This document shows, one piece after another, positions 36,562 to 46,803 of a stretch of 64,000 nucleotides of DNA (within the stretch, counting starts at the first letter, position 1; each line of letters starts with the position of its first letter). Both the position numbers and the translations under genes were made by a program. The DNA lies in NCBI GenBank assembly GCA_004352715.1, contig SCFE01000035.1:1491412-1555411 (forward strand). Direction: 5' to 3'. This stretch comes from Hofstenia miamia (Eukaryota; Xenacoelomorpha; Acoela). A model generated the notes under the pieces. The model searched no databases and was not told the origin of the DNA. It was given only the letters and a program-made list of their open reading frames with translations.

Positions 36562-36885
36562 ATGAAATGACAACGCACACCACCAAAGGCAAGTGAGACT
36601 TCCTTGTCTCTACACAGGCACCATGTCAAACAGAGAAAATTATACTGGTCCCATACATCTTTGGATGCAGGGTCTGGGAGCTCTGAATCGGACGCTTCTC
36701 AGTCTAAACAGAGGCTTCAAATGGTTTCTGTTTTCACTGAGACTGTGAGGCCCACACTGCACCATGAGCTTCAAATGGTTCATGAAGCAGGAGGGACGAG
36801 TATTCAGTCAACCTCATTTGCACCTGTTCACCATCAGCTTCAAATGGTTGATGATGTTCAGGGAGAGGGTTTCCTTGCACCATGA
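36562..36885 (+). CDS. Accessory ORF 1 after integrase, unknown
   Basis: From ATG 36562 the frame meets one TGA (36568) and is then open to TGA 36883-36885. About 100 residues, Ser/Gln/His-rich, with a threefold motif LQMV preceded by R, E or Q (RLQMVSVFTETV, ELQMVHEAGG, QLQMVDDVQG), encoded by the repeated DNA GCTTCAAATGGTT. Its stop overlaps the next start as ATGA, an arrangement that permits coupled re-initiation. No family recognised. Position just after integrase is where env-like genes are found, but there is no signal peptide or membrane segment. Confidence 0.45.
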
Positions 36886-37982
36886 ACCACAAGGTCGGCG
36901 TTAAACGTAAAATTCTGGATTCCTCACCACTTACAGATGTTTCGGAGTCTCATATTAATCGACCTCGCCCAGACTCAGACTCATCTGTATCCTCTATGAA
37001 TTCTAAAACTCTTAAAAACATTCGCAGATTGGAAAAATTAACTTCTATAGAAGGCAAACTGCTACACCCCTACTTCAAACCTACAAAGAAGGCTCTTTAT
37101 ATAGTTGATCGAAATACTCCTGCTGAAACTAAAGAACACATACAAACTCTTTTATGTTATCAAACTTCTGTTCCCTCTGCAAGTGTATTACCTTTCACTA
37201 TAGACTCCTACAAATGAGCTTGTTGTAATACTCTACTATTTTACGAGTACACGATGGCAAAAACATTTGAAAGATGTTATCTAAACGCAAAAATTCATCC
37301 TTCCTTTGATGAAAACTTCAACATTAAAAATTTACGACAACTACTGGTAAATTTACCTAAATTTCAACTTATTGAATTGCTAAATATCGATTACAATTTG
37401 TTGCAAATTGTATACTTTATTTGTGCAAAAGACATTGCTTTACTCAACCTCCACAAACATTTGGAAAAAGTCAGCACACTTGCCACAAAGAATAAAGTAA
37501 CACAATCTTTTATTTATATTGAACGTGAAATTTTAATTACCCCAGAATTCTTCGAATCTCTAGAACATACTGTCAAAAACTTTTTTATATCACATTTCAA
37601 AGATTATGTTGTTCTCAATAATGATTACAGTGATGACAGCATATCAAAAATGCTTTACACAGATATTATGATGAACAATAAATTACCAGCGATTCGCCCA
37701 ATTGTAGACACAAGACTAGCAATCGATTTAGGTCTTTTTGCACAAGCAGCAGAAATACTTAATGAAACCAATCAACTAATAAACCTAGGCAAAGTATCAA
37801 TTCGACTTACTATGCAATTATCAGATGCCACAATTCGAGAATTAAATAGTTACTGGAATGATATTAAAGGAGAACAATTAAAAGAAGAAAGTTGGCCTGA
37901 CACCATGTCTACACTATCACTCCTCAGTAGAATCAGCAATATCAAATATGCAAATATCATTCAACTTATAAGACAAAAGTGA
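36882..37982 (+). CDS. Accessory ORF 2 after integrase, unknown
   Basis: One frame runs 366 codons with a single internal stop, TGA at 37215, and no TAA or TAG. It begins with a Lys/Ser-rich segment (DSDSSVSSMNSKTLKNIRRL) followed by a mixed helical region with many Leu, Ile and Asn residues (NLPKFQLIELLNIDYNLLQI, KVSIRLTMQLSDATIRELN). I recognise no domain, signal peptide or transmembrane helix. Codon use is AT-rich like the element's gag and pol, so it belongs to the element rather than to captured host DNA. It is preceded by overlapping ORF 1. After 37979 similar-looking sequence continues in other frames, so the original protein may have been longer. Confidence 0.5.
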
Positions 37983-38130
37983 TTCCAGTAAAACTTTATT
38001 TTCAGAAGAAAAAGTTCCTTCCTTTAATGCCAAAGCAGTCATGTGGATATTATCAAAATTTTAACGAAATTTGAAAATCTATCTTTACTGATTGATAAAA
38101 AATTACGACAAAATGTGGAAATGTGTCTAA

Positions 38131-38670
38131 AACTACAAATTTCGAAATAGCCATCTCTCCCATTTCCACAAAAGCAAAAATTGGCTATTAAGTGGTATAC
38201 TGATCACAACAAGTCCTCTAAAAGATAATGCAAAGATATTTTACAAGTATGAAAAACATTTTACCCGCTTACTTTGTCAATATCACATAACTGGAGTCAT
38301 TCCTTCAACAATTTTATGTTTTAAACTCGGAATCAACTACAACAATATCACACTATTTTCAGATTACATTTGCAAGTATATGTGGGGCGCTACAAGTGAA
38401 ACTAGATACAACACTCTTCCTGGAGATTTACTTCATCTTTCTACCAATGACATTTTCAATAGAAGACAGAAAAACACGAAGTTTATATGTCAACAATATA
38501 AAAGAAAACTTGCTGATAATTGCAACAATTTATTATACAAATGGCTTCAGAAATACTACGTCACTTGCAAATACCAGAAGGACATCTATTTCAATAAATC
38601 GCTCTTGCAAAATGGTATTTCAACCAACATTATTGTTACCGAAAAGTCCCACTCCGTCCTATTGAATTAG
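38131..38670 (+). CDS. Accessory ORF 3, unknown, possibly the continuation of ORF 2
   Basis: Open for 180 codons without any stop and without an early ATG. Segments at 37978-38061 and 38052-38147 in two other frames look like pieces linking ORF 2 to this one, so ORF 2 and ORF 3 may be one protein broken by about three small indels. Contains LCQYHITGVIPSTILCFKLG and a basic, Asn-rich end. No family recognised. Confidence 0.4.
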   Translation, partial: NYKFRNSHLSHFHKSKNWLLSGILITTSPLKDNAKIFYKYEKHFTRLLCQYHITGVIPSTILCFKLGINYNNITLFSDYICKYMWGATSETRYNTLPGDLLHLSTNDIFNRRQKNTKFICQQYKRKLADNCNNLLYKWLQKYYVTCKYQKDIYFNKSLLQNGISTNIIVTEKSHSVLLN

Positions 38671-38828
38671 AACAAGAGGAAATTCTACTCAAGGAAAGCA
38701 CAATCACACTATCAACACGATTACAAAACGAAATTGAAAAAATCAACCTTGAAAAACTTGGTATCAAAACTCCTGAACATTTACAAAAATGGATATTCTT
38801 TGGGCAAATCTCACTAAAGAAAAATTAA
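38541..38828 (+). CDS. Accessory ORF 4, overlapping, unknown
   Basis: Starts MASEILRHLQIPEG, carries one TAA at 38595, then runs through YCYRKVPLRPIELEQEE and NEIEKINLEKLGIKTPEHL to TAA 38826-38828. It overlaps ORF 3 on the left and ORF 5 on the right in different frames. The acidic, amphipathic middle looks like real protein. No family recognised. Confidence 0.35.
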
Positions 38829-39199
38829 AATTTAACAATGTGGCTTATTGAACAGAGATAAAAGTAATGTTACATTCGGGAAAAACCAATATTAACAAAA
38901 TAAGTGTCATAAATAACATCTCACTATTCTTCAAGGAAATAAAAGAAACTCGAAACCTCGTCACAATCTTCCAAGATTTATATCCAACTTCAAATATTGA
39001 TACAACACTAGCCCATAATTCCGATTTTGATGCTAAACTCACTCTAATGATTGCTATCAAAGGCCTACAACTCTATCGAAAATTTTCCTCCATCTTCAAC
39101 GAAAAAATAAACTATTTTCTTCAATCTCACGTGATATCACATAGACTTCAACATCACAAAAACATTATGTTCAAAAATCACTCAACAACTGAACTATAA
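38789..39199 (+). CDS. Accessory ORF 5, unknown
   Basis: From ATG 38789 the frame has one TGA (38849) and is then open to TAA 39197-39199. About 136 codons, with ISLFFKEIKETRNLVTIFQ and AIKGLQLYRKFSSIF, predicted mostly helical. It overlaps the end of ORF 4. No family recognised. Confidence 0.4.
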
Positions 39200-39202
39200 A
39201 CT

Positions 39203-39355
39203 ATGTGTTCACTGCTTCACTCCAACATGGTACTTCCTACAATTACATGGAATGATACCAATGCTGCCGACATAATTTCTGAAACTCAAAAACTTTTGGA
39301 AGAAGACGCCAACATACGCATCCTGGATCCTAGTCCGAGCTGGGTGGGCGTGTAG
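39203..39355 (+). CDS. Accessory ORF 6, ends inside the 3' LTR
   Basis: A 50-codon ORF starting three bases after the ORF 5 stop. It reads ADIISETQKLLEEDANIRIL and ends SWVGV, with TAG supplied by the first bases of the LTR (TGTAG at 39351). The purine-rich GAGCTGGGTGGGCG that should act as polypurine tract is therefore also coding. It may be a short protein or the tail of a longer one. Confidence 0.35.
   Translation: MCSLLHSNMVLPTITWNDTNAADIISETQKLLEEDANIRILDPSPSWVGV
39337..39350 (+). promoter_or_regulatory. Candidate polypurine tract
   Basis: GAGCTGGGTGGGCG lies directly before the 3' LTR, where plus-strand DNA synthesis is primed. It is only partly purine, so the call rests mainly on position. 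Confidence 0.45.
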
Positions 39356-40202
39356 TATATTTGCGTCTAAAATTGTAAAATGACAATTTGTGTCCATTAA
39401 ATAATATTTGATGATAGTCATTGTACAATTATTGATTTAATATTTATTTGTATTTTGATTGGTCGCTTGTACGAGGAATCCATTTTGTTTGAATAATTTA
39501 AAAATCAGACATCGCAGTATCATTTAATACTTCGTTCTGCTATTACTCACCATCTGATAATAAGTGAGTTACTATTTGCTATTATTTGTAAATACGCTAA
39601 AGTGTGAATTCTGATAATTTAAATTTTGCTACCCTAGCTTCCAGTTGCTTTTACTTTAGATATTTTAAATTTCCACAGCGCATACTTGATTAACATTATA
39701 TTTTAGCATTTTTTGGATAATAGACTTTTACTAAATTTCCCATTTATTATATTATATTTTATTTACTTTATGTATTTGATCAGTATGATCAATGATTAGG
39801 GTGTCACTTCAGGCGAAAGGTAAGATAACCAGAGGCTTTAAATGGCCCTCTGGTTTGACTCCTCTAGTCTAAGTGATAATAGGTATTAGGTATAAGGATG
39901 AGTATGGTTAGGAAGCGCGGTTTGCATGTAGCTATAATTATTGCATTTTCGCTAGTCTAAAATGAGCTGCGAATTAGATGTTGGAAATGGTTCATTGCTT
40001 GGGCCGGAGGCCTGATTCTGTAAGAAGTTTGGAATTAACTTGTTCTCTGAATACTTGTTACCCATGGAATGAACATGCTCTTGTTTTCTCATTAGATAGA
40101 ATTACATAAGTAGTAGTTTCATCAGTTGTGTTTTAATATATCTAAAGATTGAATGCTTGCTGAGTGTTGCACGTGCTTCTACCACAAGACAAGCATTCTA
40201 CA
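39351..40202 (+). repeat. 3' LTR of the large LTR retrotransposon
   Basis: Partner of 25537-26399; begins TGTAGTATATTTGC and ends GCATTCTACA. It is followed by the target duplication ATAT (40203-40206). The pair of LTRs bounds a 14.7 kb interval, about 9.9 kb once the LINE and the hairpin repeat are subtracted. Confidence 0.95.
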
Positions 40203-42564
40203 ATATTAAATGCGCTATACGACATATTTCGAATGATGTTCAAAATGTATTTATAATACTATTGACTTTTATATATGTTTAAAATTTTAGAATTTTTTGT
40301 AAAAAATTTTTAAGAATTTCTGACATTTTAAACGCTGTTTTGCATTAATTGTTCAGATTTTGTTGTACAAAATATTTCCCCATTTCATTTAAAAACCTAG
40401 TAACATTAAGGATTCACCATCTCCTTCATCTTAATGTTATTTTACATGGTAGAAGTTTTGATCCTAAACCAACAAAATCCAACTTCATTCCTAGATAGAA
40501 CTTTTATAATCAGCTAAGATCATTCAATTCTCAGATTACTGATTTGCTAAGAATTGTGAGTTAGAAATTATTGTTATGATATTCCATTTCTAGACTTCTT
40601 TTTGTATTATCCAATTTATCTCTTGATCTTCTGTAAAAATTTACTTGTAGCTGATCAAAAAATGAATATTTCTGATAAAATTTTTAATATTTTCGTAGAA
40701 TTTGATCGCGGAGGGTTCCAGCCCGGCAGCCCTCTGATGCCGTCGGACTTTTTTGCTCCCCTCCCCCACTCCACGGACCAGCGGCGTACCAGCAATATTG
40801 AATTAGGGGAGGCACCAGGGGGGGCAAAATATCTGAGGTAGAGCCCAGTTGAATTTTCATATATATATATATATATATAAATTACATTTATACAAATTAT
40901 ATATACTGTATATATATATATATNNNNNNNNNNNNNNNNNNNNNNNNNNNNNNNNNNNNNNNNNNNNNNNNNNNNNNNNNNNNNNNNNNNNNNNNNNNNN
41001 NNNNNNNNNNNNNNNNNNNNNNNNNNNNNNNNNNNNNNNNNNNNNNNNNNNNNNNNNNNNNNNNNNNNNNNNNNNNNNNNNNNNNNNNNNNNNNNNNNNN
41101 NNNNNNATATATATATATTTTTTTTAATTTAAGGGAAACAAAATACAAAATAAAGACAAATAAACATCGGTATTATCATATTTCTGCAGTAAATGCTGAA
41201 TATGTGAACCATTTTGAGCTAAAATAACTTCACGATGGAAGGTAAACTTCATCAATATTTATTGATTAGATCTCTGCTTTGCGGATGGATGCTTTTTGCC
41301 ATAGCTGCATGAAAATTTTGATATGCCCAACTGACACAGTTCAGCACAAAAAAAAACAAATGGAGCCCCAGCTTAACTACACATCATACAACAACTTCGA
41401 ACAAATAATATGATATCAAAAACAACTTTTGAAAATGATGGTGTTGCCACCTCCTTTTTCATAATTGTTTTCAAATAATTTTCATGAATATTGTGTTATT
41501 TGGCGTGGATTTGGACTCCTTTTACTCCAGGTCCTCTAGATTTTTACATGTTGACTATACTTTTGGGACATTTTTAAAGAAAGTGTTTATCATCAGTTTA
41601 AACCCCAGTCATTGAAGCTTTGAGAGAAAAAATCAAGACAGAGATTCAATTAATAAGAATTGGTGAAATCTTGAGAGTAGTGGGAAACTTACCTCATCGT
41701 TGTGAAGTTATCTTGAAAGGAATTACTGTAGAAATATTATAATTCCCATGTGTATTTGTCGTTATGGTGTATTTTGTTACATTTAATTTGAACAATTCAT
41801 ATCTGTTTTGTGTCGAGGGGAAAGGGAGACAAGTGTTCCCCTGGCCACGTCATTGGTCTACTGATTTAATCTTTTACTGGAAACGAAGTCCTGGTTATCA
41901 CATGAGGATACCTCCTGATTGTAAGACCTTTCAGAATGGGTACTTCAGATTAATTCAATTTAAACAATATGGAACGTCTTCTGAAGTTCACAATTACGAT
42001 TCTTACTTTAAAAAATATTGTACATAAGTAGGATAATTTTATCAACACAGTATCAAATGAGGTCAATGGTATTGAGGGTTTAGTGTAATATATTATTTGC
42101 TATTTTGTAATTTCTGCTGGAAATCTACATGAAGTTTAGTCTTTCACGAAATACATATTCAGAAATCAATATATAGAATAGGTAGAAAATTCCTATTACT
42201 AAATAGGTTTAATGTAATTCAATCAAATGGATTTAAAAATTAGCATCTTATAACAACGACAAGCAGTCATATCCATTTAGAGCCCGTATATCGGGTCCGT
42301 ACGCGTACCTCTACACCTTTGTTCATGTCCGATACGAGCCCCGCCCTAGGTTATAAGGATGAAAAACATGTCAATCACTAAATTCCTTCAAAGCTATCGG
42401 ATGTATTAAATGAATATAATTGATTCAAAGTCAATTGGTATGAAAATCAAAATTCATTCGACCAATTTTTTAGTGAGGGGAGGGGAGCCAGCGGAGTGGC
42501 CATTATATCTAGAGCGGGGACCTTGCCCCCCTCGCCTCCCCGTCTGTAAGCCATTGCCACGGAG
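40203..42564. other. Intron sequence with (AT)n tracts and an N gap
   Basis: A GC-richer patch at about 40707-40845 (CCAGCCCGGCAGCCCTC, then GGGGAGGCACCAGGGGGGGC) looks like a repeat end. (AT)n tracts border a 183-base gap at 40924-41106. An open frame at 41764-42027 (88 codons) carries no recognisable motif. Confidence 0.4.
40924..41106. other. Assembly gap in an (AT)n tract
   Basis: 183 Ns with (AT)n on both sides; the microsatellite length is unresolved. Confidence 0.95.
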
Positions 42565-43207
42565 TAAAATTATTTTCTTAAAATATGGAATGTTTGCATT
42601 GGAAACAGGAAATAGGATTGGTGACATTGGCTTAGGATCTATGAAATAACAAAAATTAGGTTTTAGATTTAAGGAACATGGATTTGTGACTTTGGGTTCC
42701 GTCTTAAATCTATAAAAATATTAATTTAGGTTTTTAGGTTTAGGAAACGCGGATTTCTGACTTTGGTTTAGAGTTTTGGTCTATAAAAAAGGCCTTAGAT
42801 TAGAAATTAAGGTTTTAGTTTAAGAAACATGAATTTGTGACTTTGGTTATGGTTTAGATCTATAAAAAATTTTAATTTAGATTTAGGTTAGAAATTTTGG
42901 CTTTAGGTTTAAGAAACATGGATTTCAGACTTTGGCTTAGGGCTTAGGTCTATAAAAATAGAAATACATGTATGGGTTTTTCTGAGTTTGGTTTAGGGTT
43001 TTGGTCTATAAAAAATGAGAATTTAGGTTAGGGTTATGGTTAAAAGTATGTGAAGAATAGATCCTGAAACGTGAAGAATAATCTGATGGAATGAAGAACT
43101 ATCCGGGAGATCCGAAAAGATGAAGAATTGACCAGGATTAGAGTTAGGGTTATGCCTAAATATATGTTTTCAGTGCAAACATTACATGTTCTATGAAAAT
43201 AATGTTA
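42565..43207. mobile_element. Foldback element with minisatellite core
   Basis: The left arm (42565-42606) and right arm (43163-43206) are imperfect inverted repeats; both contain GAATGTTTGCA-type or TGCAAACATT-type sequence near the inner edge. Between them, about 42640-43050 is a degenerate tandem repeat with units of roughly 75-80 bases, each with a run like TTTAAGAAACATGGATTT, GACTTTGG and GGTCTATAAAAA. The right arm is followed by poly-G and the gap at 43226. Non-coding. Confidence 0.6.
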
Positions 43208-43225
43208 GTGGGGGGGGGGGGGGGG

Positions 43226-43388
43226 NNNNNNNNNNNNNNNNNNNNNNNNNNNNNNNNNNNNNNNNNNNNNNNNNNNNNNNNNNNNNNNNNNNNNNNNNNN
43301 NNNNNNNNNNNNNNNNNNNNNNNNNNNNNNNNNNNNNNNNNNNNNNNNNNNNNNNNNNNNNNNNNNNNNNNNNNNNNNNNNNNNNNNN
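43226..43388. other. Assembly gap flanked by poly-G
   Basis: 163 Ns between G homopolymers (43211-43225 and 43390-43397). Confidence 0.95.
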
Positions 43389-45164
43389 TGGGGGGGGGTG
43401 GCAAAAAAGATCCATGCCATCATCGATGTTGTCTCAGTGGTCTATCTCTATTTTCAAAAAGTTTTAAAAAGTTGTCCGAGCTATTTTTTGGAATATGTAA
43501 ATCATCGAATTGCATTCTGCAGAGTTGTTCTAGATCTTCTTTCGTTTGATAAATATTTCCTTCTAATTACACCTACATGTAAATATATATACAAAACGAT
43601 GTGTGGATGGATGTACTAAACAAAGTATTTAATTGTTTTTTAAGAAATTTTTCAAAGAGTTTTTTAAAGAATTTTGCTACTGAAAGGAAACTGCGCAAAT
43701 TACAATCTTCAACTTTATTTTGGCGTTCATTAGATGGTATATGCATTATAATTTGTATTTATAGATGCATATAATTACATTTCATCAATATCAATGTGAA
43801 TCTATAAAATATATTTTATAATGTAACGCTTTCATCAGGCTATGCCTTAATTGAGCAAGACCTCTAGCGGTGAATTTTTTCAGAAAAACTTAATTTAATG
43901 TTAGGGTTTGCTAAGGAGCCCATGGTAGTTAGTGGAAGTTTTTGGTGTGCCAGCTAAAGGGCTTGCATAATTAAGATGGATAGCAATTTATGATGAGATA
44001 AATTTACATGTAACACATTTCATTAATGCATATTGTATGCTGTAAAAACACAATGATTTTTGCAAACAATAAATTAATCAACAAATTTCCAACATTTGCT
44101 TGTCATATTTGCATAAAAGTTGAGCTCATTGATTTCAATTTGCAATTGAAATTTAATCTAGTATATTTGCTTAAACAACCATATCAATATCACTGTAATT
44201 GACTGTTCAATATCTCTGAGTGAGTGATTAAATACTGATACAAAACATAAATATTGATATAAATGAAAAGTTGCTGTTTGATATGTTTTTTTATTTAAAC
44301 AAAAACATTCTTCTTTTGTCCGTTATGTTGTTTTTCATGTTCATAGATAATCCCTTTGCCCTACATTATCAAAATGTATAATACAATCTGTCACTATTGA
44401 CAAATCTATAAGTTATTAATACATAAATTAGATAAATTTTTCCACGATTATAACTACTATTGTATGCAATGCTAGTTTCAAGTGGCCTTGATATTCATGT
44501 TAAAGCAATCTAAGATTACATGCAAACAATTCAAAATATTAGACAAGTAATTTAAAATTACGTAAATTCAATTTAACACATTCACTTGTTTTGCACATTT
44601 AAAGTTAATTGACAGGACTGTGTATGTGAATATTTGTATAATGTTGTCATCTAAAGAAGATAGTGGTATACTAAAACAAAGGCTCAAAGCGAAGTCAATA
44701 CAATAAAGCCGGAGTTGAGGCAAAAAGAGGGCATTACAATCTGAAAATGAAGGGGCAGATTTTCTGTTTGTTGCAAAAGCAAATGCTTGCAGCACGCCTA
44801 ACGCGCATAGATGGGTTTTGACAGACATTAGCAAAAACAAGCAAAGAGGCAGTATAAAAGAGAACTTTGTCTGATTACTCCCGAACATGTCGAGTGTTTT
44901 TATTCACTCAATCAAGGTAAACCGTCAGCTTACGTTGCACAACTCTGAGATATGTTGGCCCGAGAGTTTCAGCTCCAAGTCTGCGTCACAGCAGTGGCAC
45001 GTCAGCTGTTCAGCATAAAAAATTAACAAATGTACCGCATGGAGCTAACACAGATATCAGCATATCCAAGTGCAAACAATTTTGTGAAAAAATTATGCAT
45101 GTCACTGGTTCTTGAAGAATGGTTTTCTAGGAAGACGAAACAAACATAAACCTCTTTTGTAGAA
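43389..45164. other. Non-coding stretch
   Basis: AT-rich. An inverted copy of the 24164 repeat lies at about 43852-43885. On the minus strand at 44888 an ATG opens a frame with a hydrophobic leader-like segment (SFILPLCLFLLMSV), but no splice partner or homology supports a gene. Confidence 0.35.
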
Positions 45165-45560
45165 GAAATTACGGACGCAGTATTAAGGGTTCGAAAGCCG
45201 CTATCTTCCTGAATAGTAAAGGTCCAAATGTCAATATGCGTAGGTATCTACGGGCAAACTATTGGAATTGTTTATCAACGCAAAAGGGATTCTATCTCGA
45301 AAGAAAGGTTTAGAACAATTTTTAATGAAATGTTGGAAGACTTGGTTGCCCTTCGCATAGTGCTATAGAGCGAAACATAGCCAATGAATTTCAGGACCTC
45401 ATGATGATCAGAATGGCCCCATATTCTGCACCACTCAGTCCAATACAATACTATTGGTCAACAATGAAACAATCTGGCAAAAAACGTCTAACTCAGTGTA
45501 ACCAATAATTAGTTACTCCAGCACCATCAGGTGTAACTCAAGTTCAACATAGATTGCAGA
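45165..45560 (+). pseudogene. Tc1-like DDE transposase remnant
   Basis: Across changing frames the plus strand shows NSKGPNVNM, then APYSAPLSPIQYYWSTMK, which corresponds to the PYSPxLNPIE(x)xWSxxK segment of DDE transposases. The catalytic Glu position reads Gln (PIQ instead of PIE). Stops are numerous. Terminal repeats were not identified. Confidence 0.55.
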
Positions 45561-45762
45561 CAATAGAAACAGTTGACCAATCTATCGCTGACACAAATAC
45601 AATAGAAAAGGCGATACAATTTTACAATAACGTTCAGGGCAAGTACCCGAGCTGCCTTAATGGTGAATCGTTGGCGTGTTGATAAATTATGTTCATAACA
45701 TGGACATGCTTCAATTAGAGCGATTTATGAATTTAAGTTCTTTAATGTAAATTTAAATTGTT

Positions 45763-46154
45763 TTTATATTTTTTCTAATTTGCTTGTTTATAGTTTTAAA
45801 TTGCTTGTATGTAATTTTCAATTGCTTATCTAATATTTAAATGGAATGTACGTAATTTTAATCTTTCACTTTGCATAGCCATGTATTTTTGTTTTAACGA
45901 ACACAATACTTTGATACTAAAAGAACTTAGCCTTGCATTCCACATTGTGGCTCCCTCCCCAANTTTATATTTTTTCTAATTTGCTTGTTTATAGTTTTAA
46001 ATTGCTTGTATGTAATTTTCAATTGCTTATCTAATATTTAAATGGAATGTACGTAATTTTAATCTTTCACTTTGCATAGCCATGTATTTTTGTTTTAACG
46101 AACACAATACTTTGATACTAAAAGAACTTAGCCTTGCATTCCACATTGTGGCTC
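45763..46154. repeat. 191-bp identical direct duplication across a single-N join
   Basis: 45763-45953 and 45964-46154 are identical as far as I can read, and one N (45963) lies between them. This looks like two contigs whose overlap was not merged, rather than a biological duplication. Confidence 0.85.
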
Positions 46155-46803
46155 GTTCCCAAACATCTTATCACTCACAGAACACGGCGAATTTTACAAA
46201 CTAGAACAAACATCCAATAAGAGGTAAGAAATACTGCAAAATTCTTGGAAAAAAACTCGAGAGAAAACATTAAATATAGAAAATATGGGGCAATTTGTTA
46301 GAAATATAATAAAATATAGCAATATAAGTCTAAGGGGACATAGAGATCATTTTAGAATACGATGAAGCATAGGAATATAGAGAAAGTTTCAAGACAGAAG
46401 TAAGAATCGAACACGTCAATAAAAAAGAAGTATGTACAGAGAGTTGAGTATCAAGTTTTTCCCATTGGGTGTGAACAAATTATTCTAAACATCTTTTGAT
46501 AAAAATCATTATGCGACTTTGAAAAGATTATGTGCCAAACATTTGCATAGAAATAGGAGAGCATCATATCATGCATGTGTAAAGAAATCGAATTTTTAGT
46601 TTCTTTTCTGAAAGAAAGCAAACTTAAAACTAAGGCTTCTTTGTTTATACTCTTAACAATTCAATTATTTTTACGGTCCTCTGCGATTTAGTTGGAACTT
46701 ACTGGCAAAGGTGATAATTTCCAAAAATTTATTGAAAATATAATGATAAACTGAATTCCTGGAATTCTTGAAAAACGACCCGCTTAGTAATTTGCTGAAG
46801 ATA
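46155..46803. other. Non-coding stretch
   Basis: AT- and A-rich sequence between the duplicated segment and the Tc1 element. No gene or repeat recognised. Confidence 0.3.

Noticed and set aside
36549-39355. Interpretation of the accessory block as an env gene
   Set aside because: No signal peptide, no membrane-spanning segment and no cleavage-site-like motif is visible in any of the ORFs.
40602-40841. Plus-strand ORF near 40.7 kb
   Set aside because: The apparent protein comes from a GC-rich repeat-like patch with poly-C and poly-G runs; there is no recognisable domain.
42640-43160. Telomere-like TTAGGGTT stretches
   Set aside because: They occur as part of longer degenerate units, irregularly spaced, and lie inside a foldback element rather than a pure TTAGGG array.
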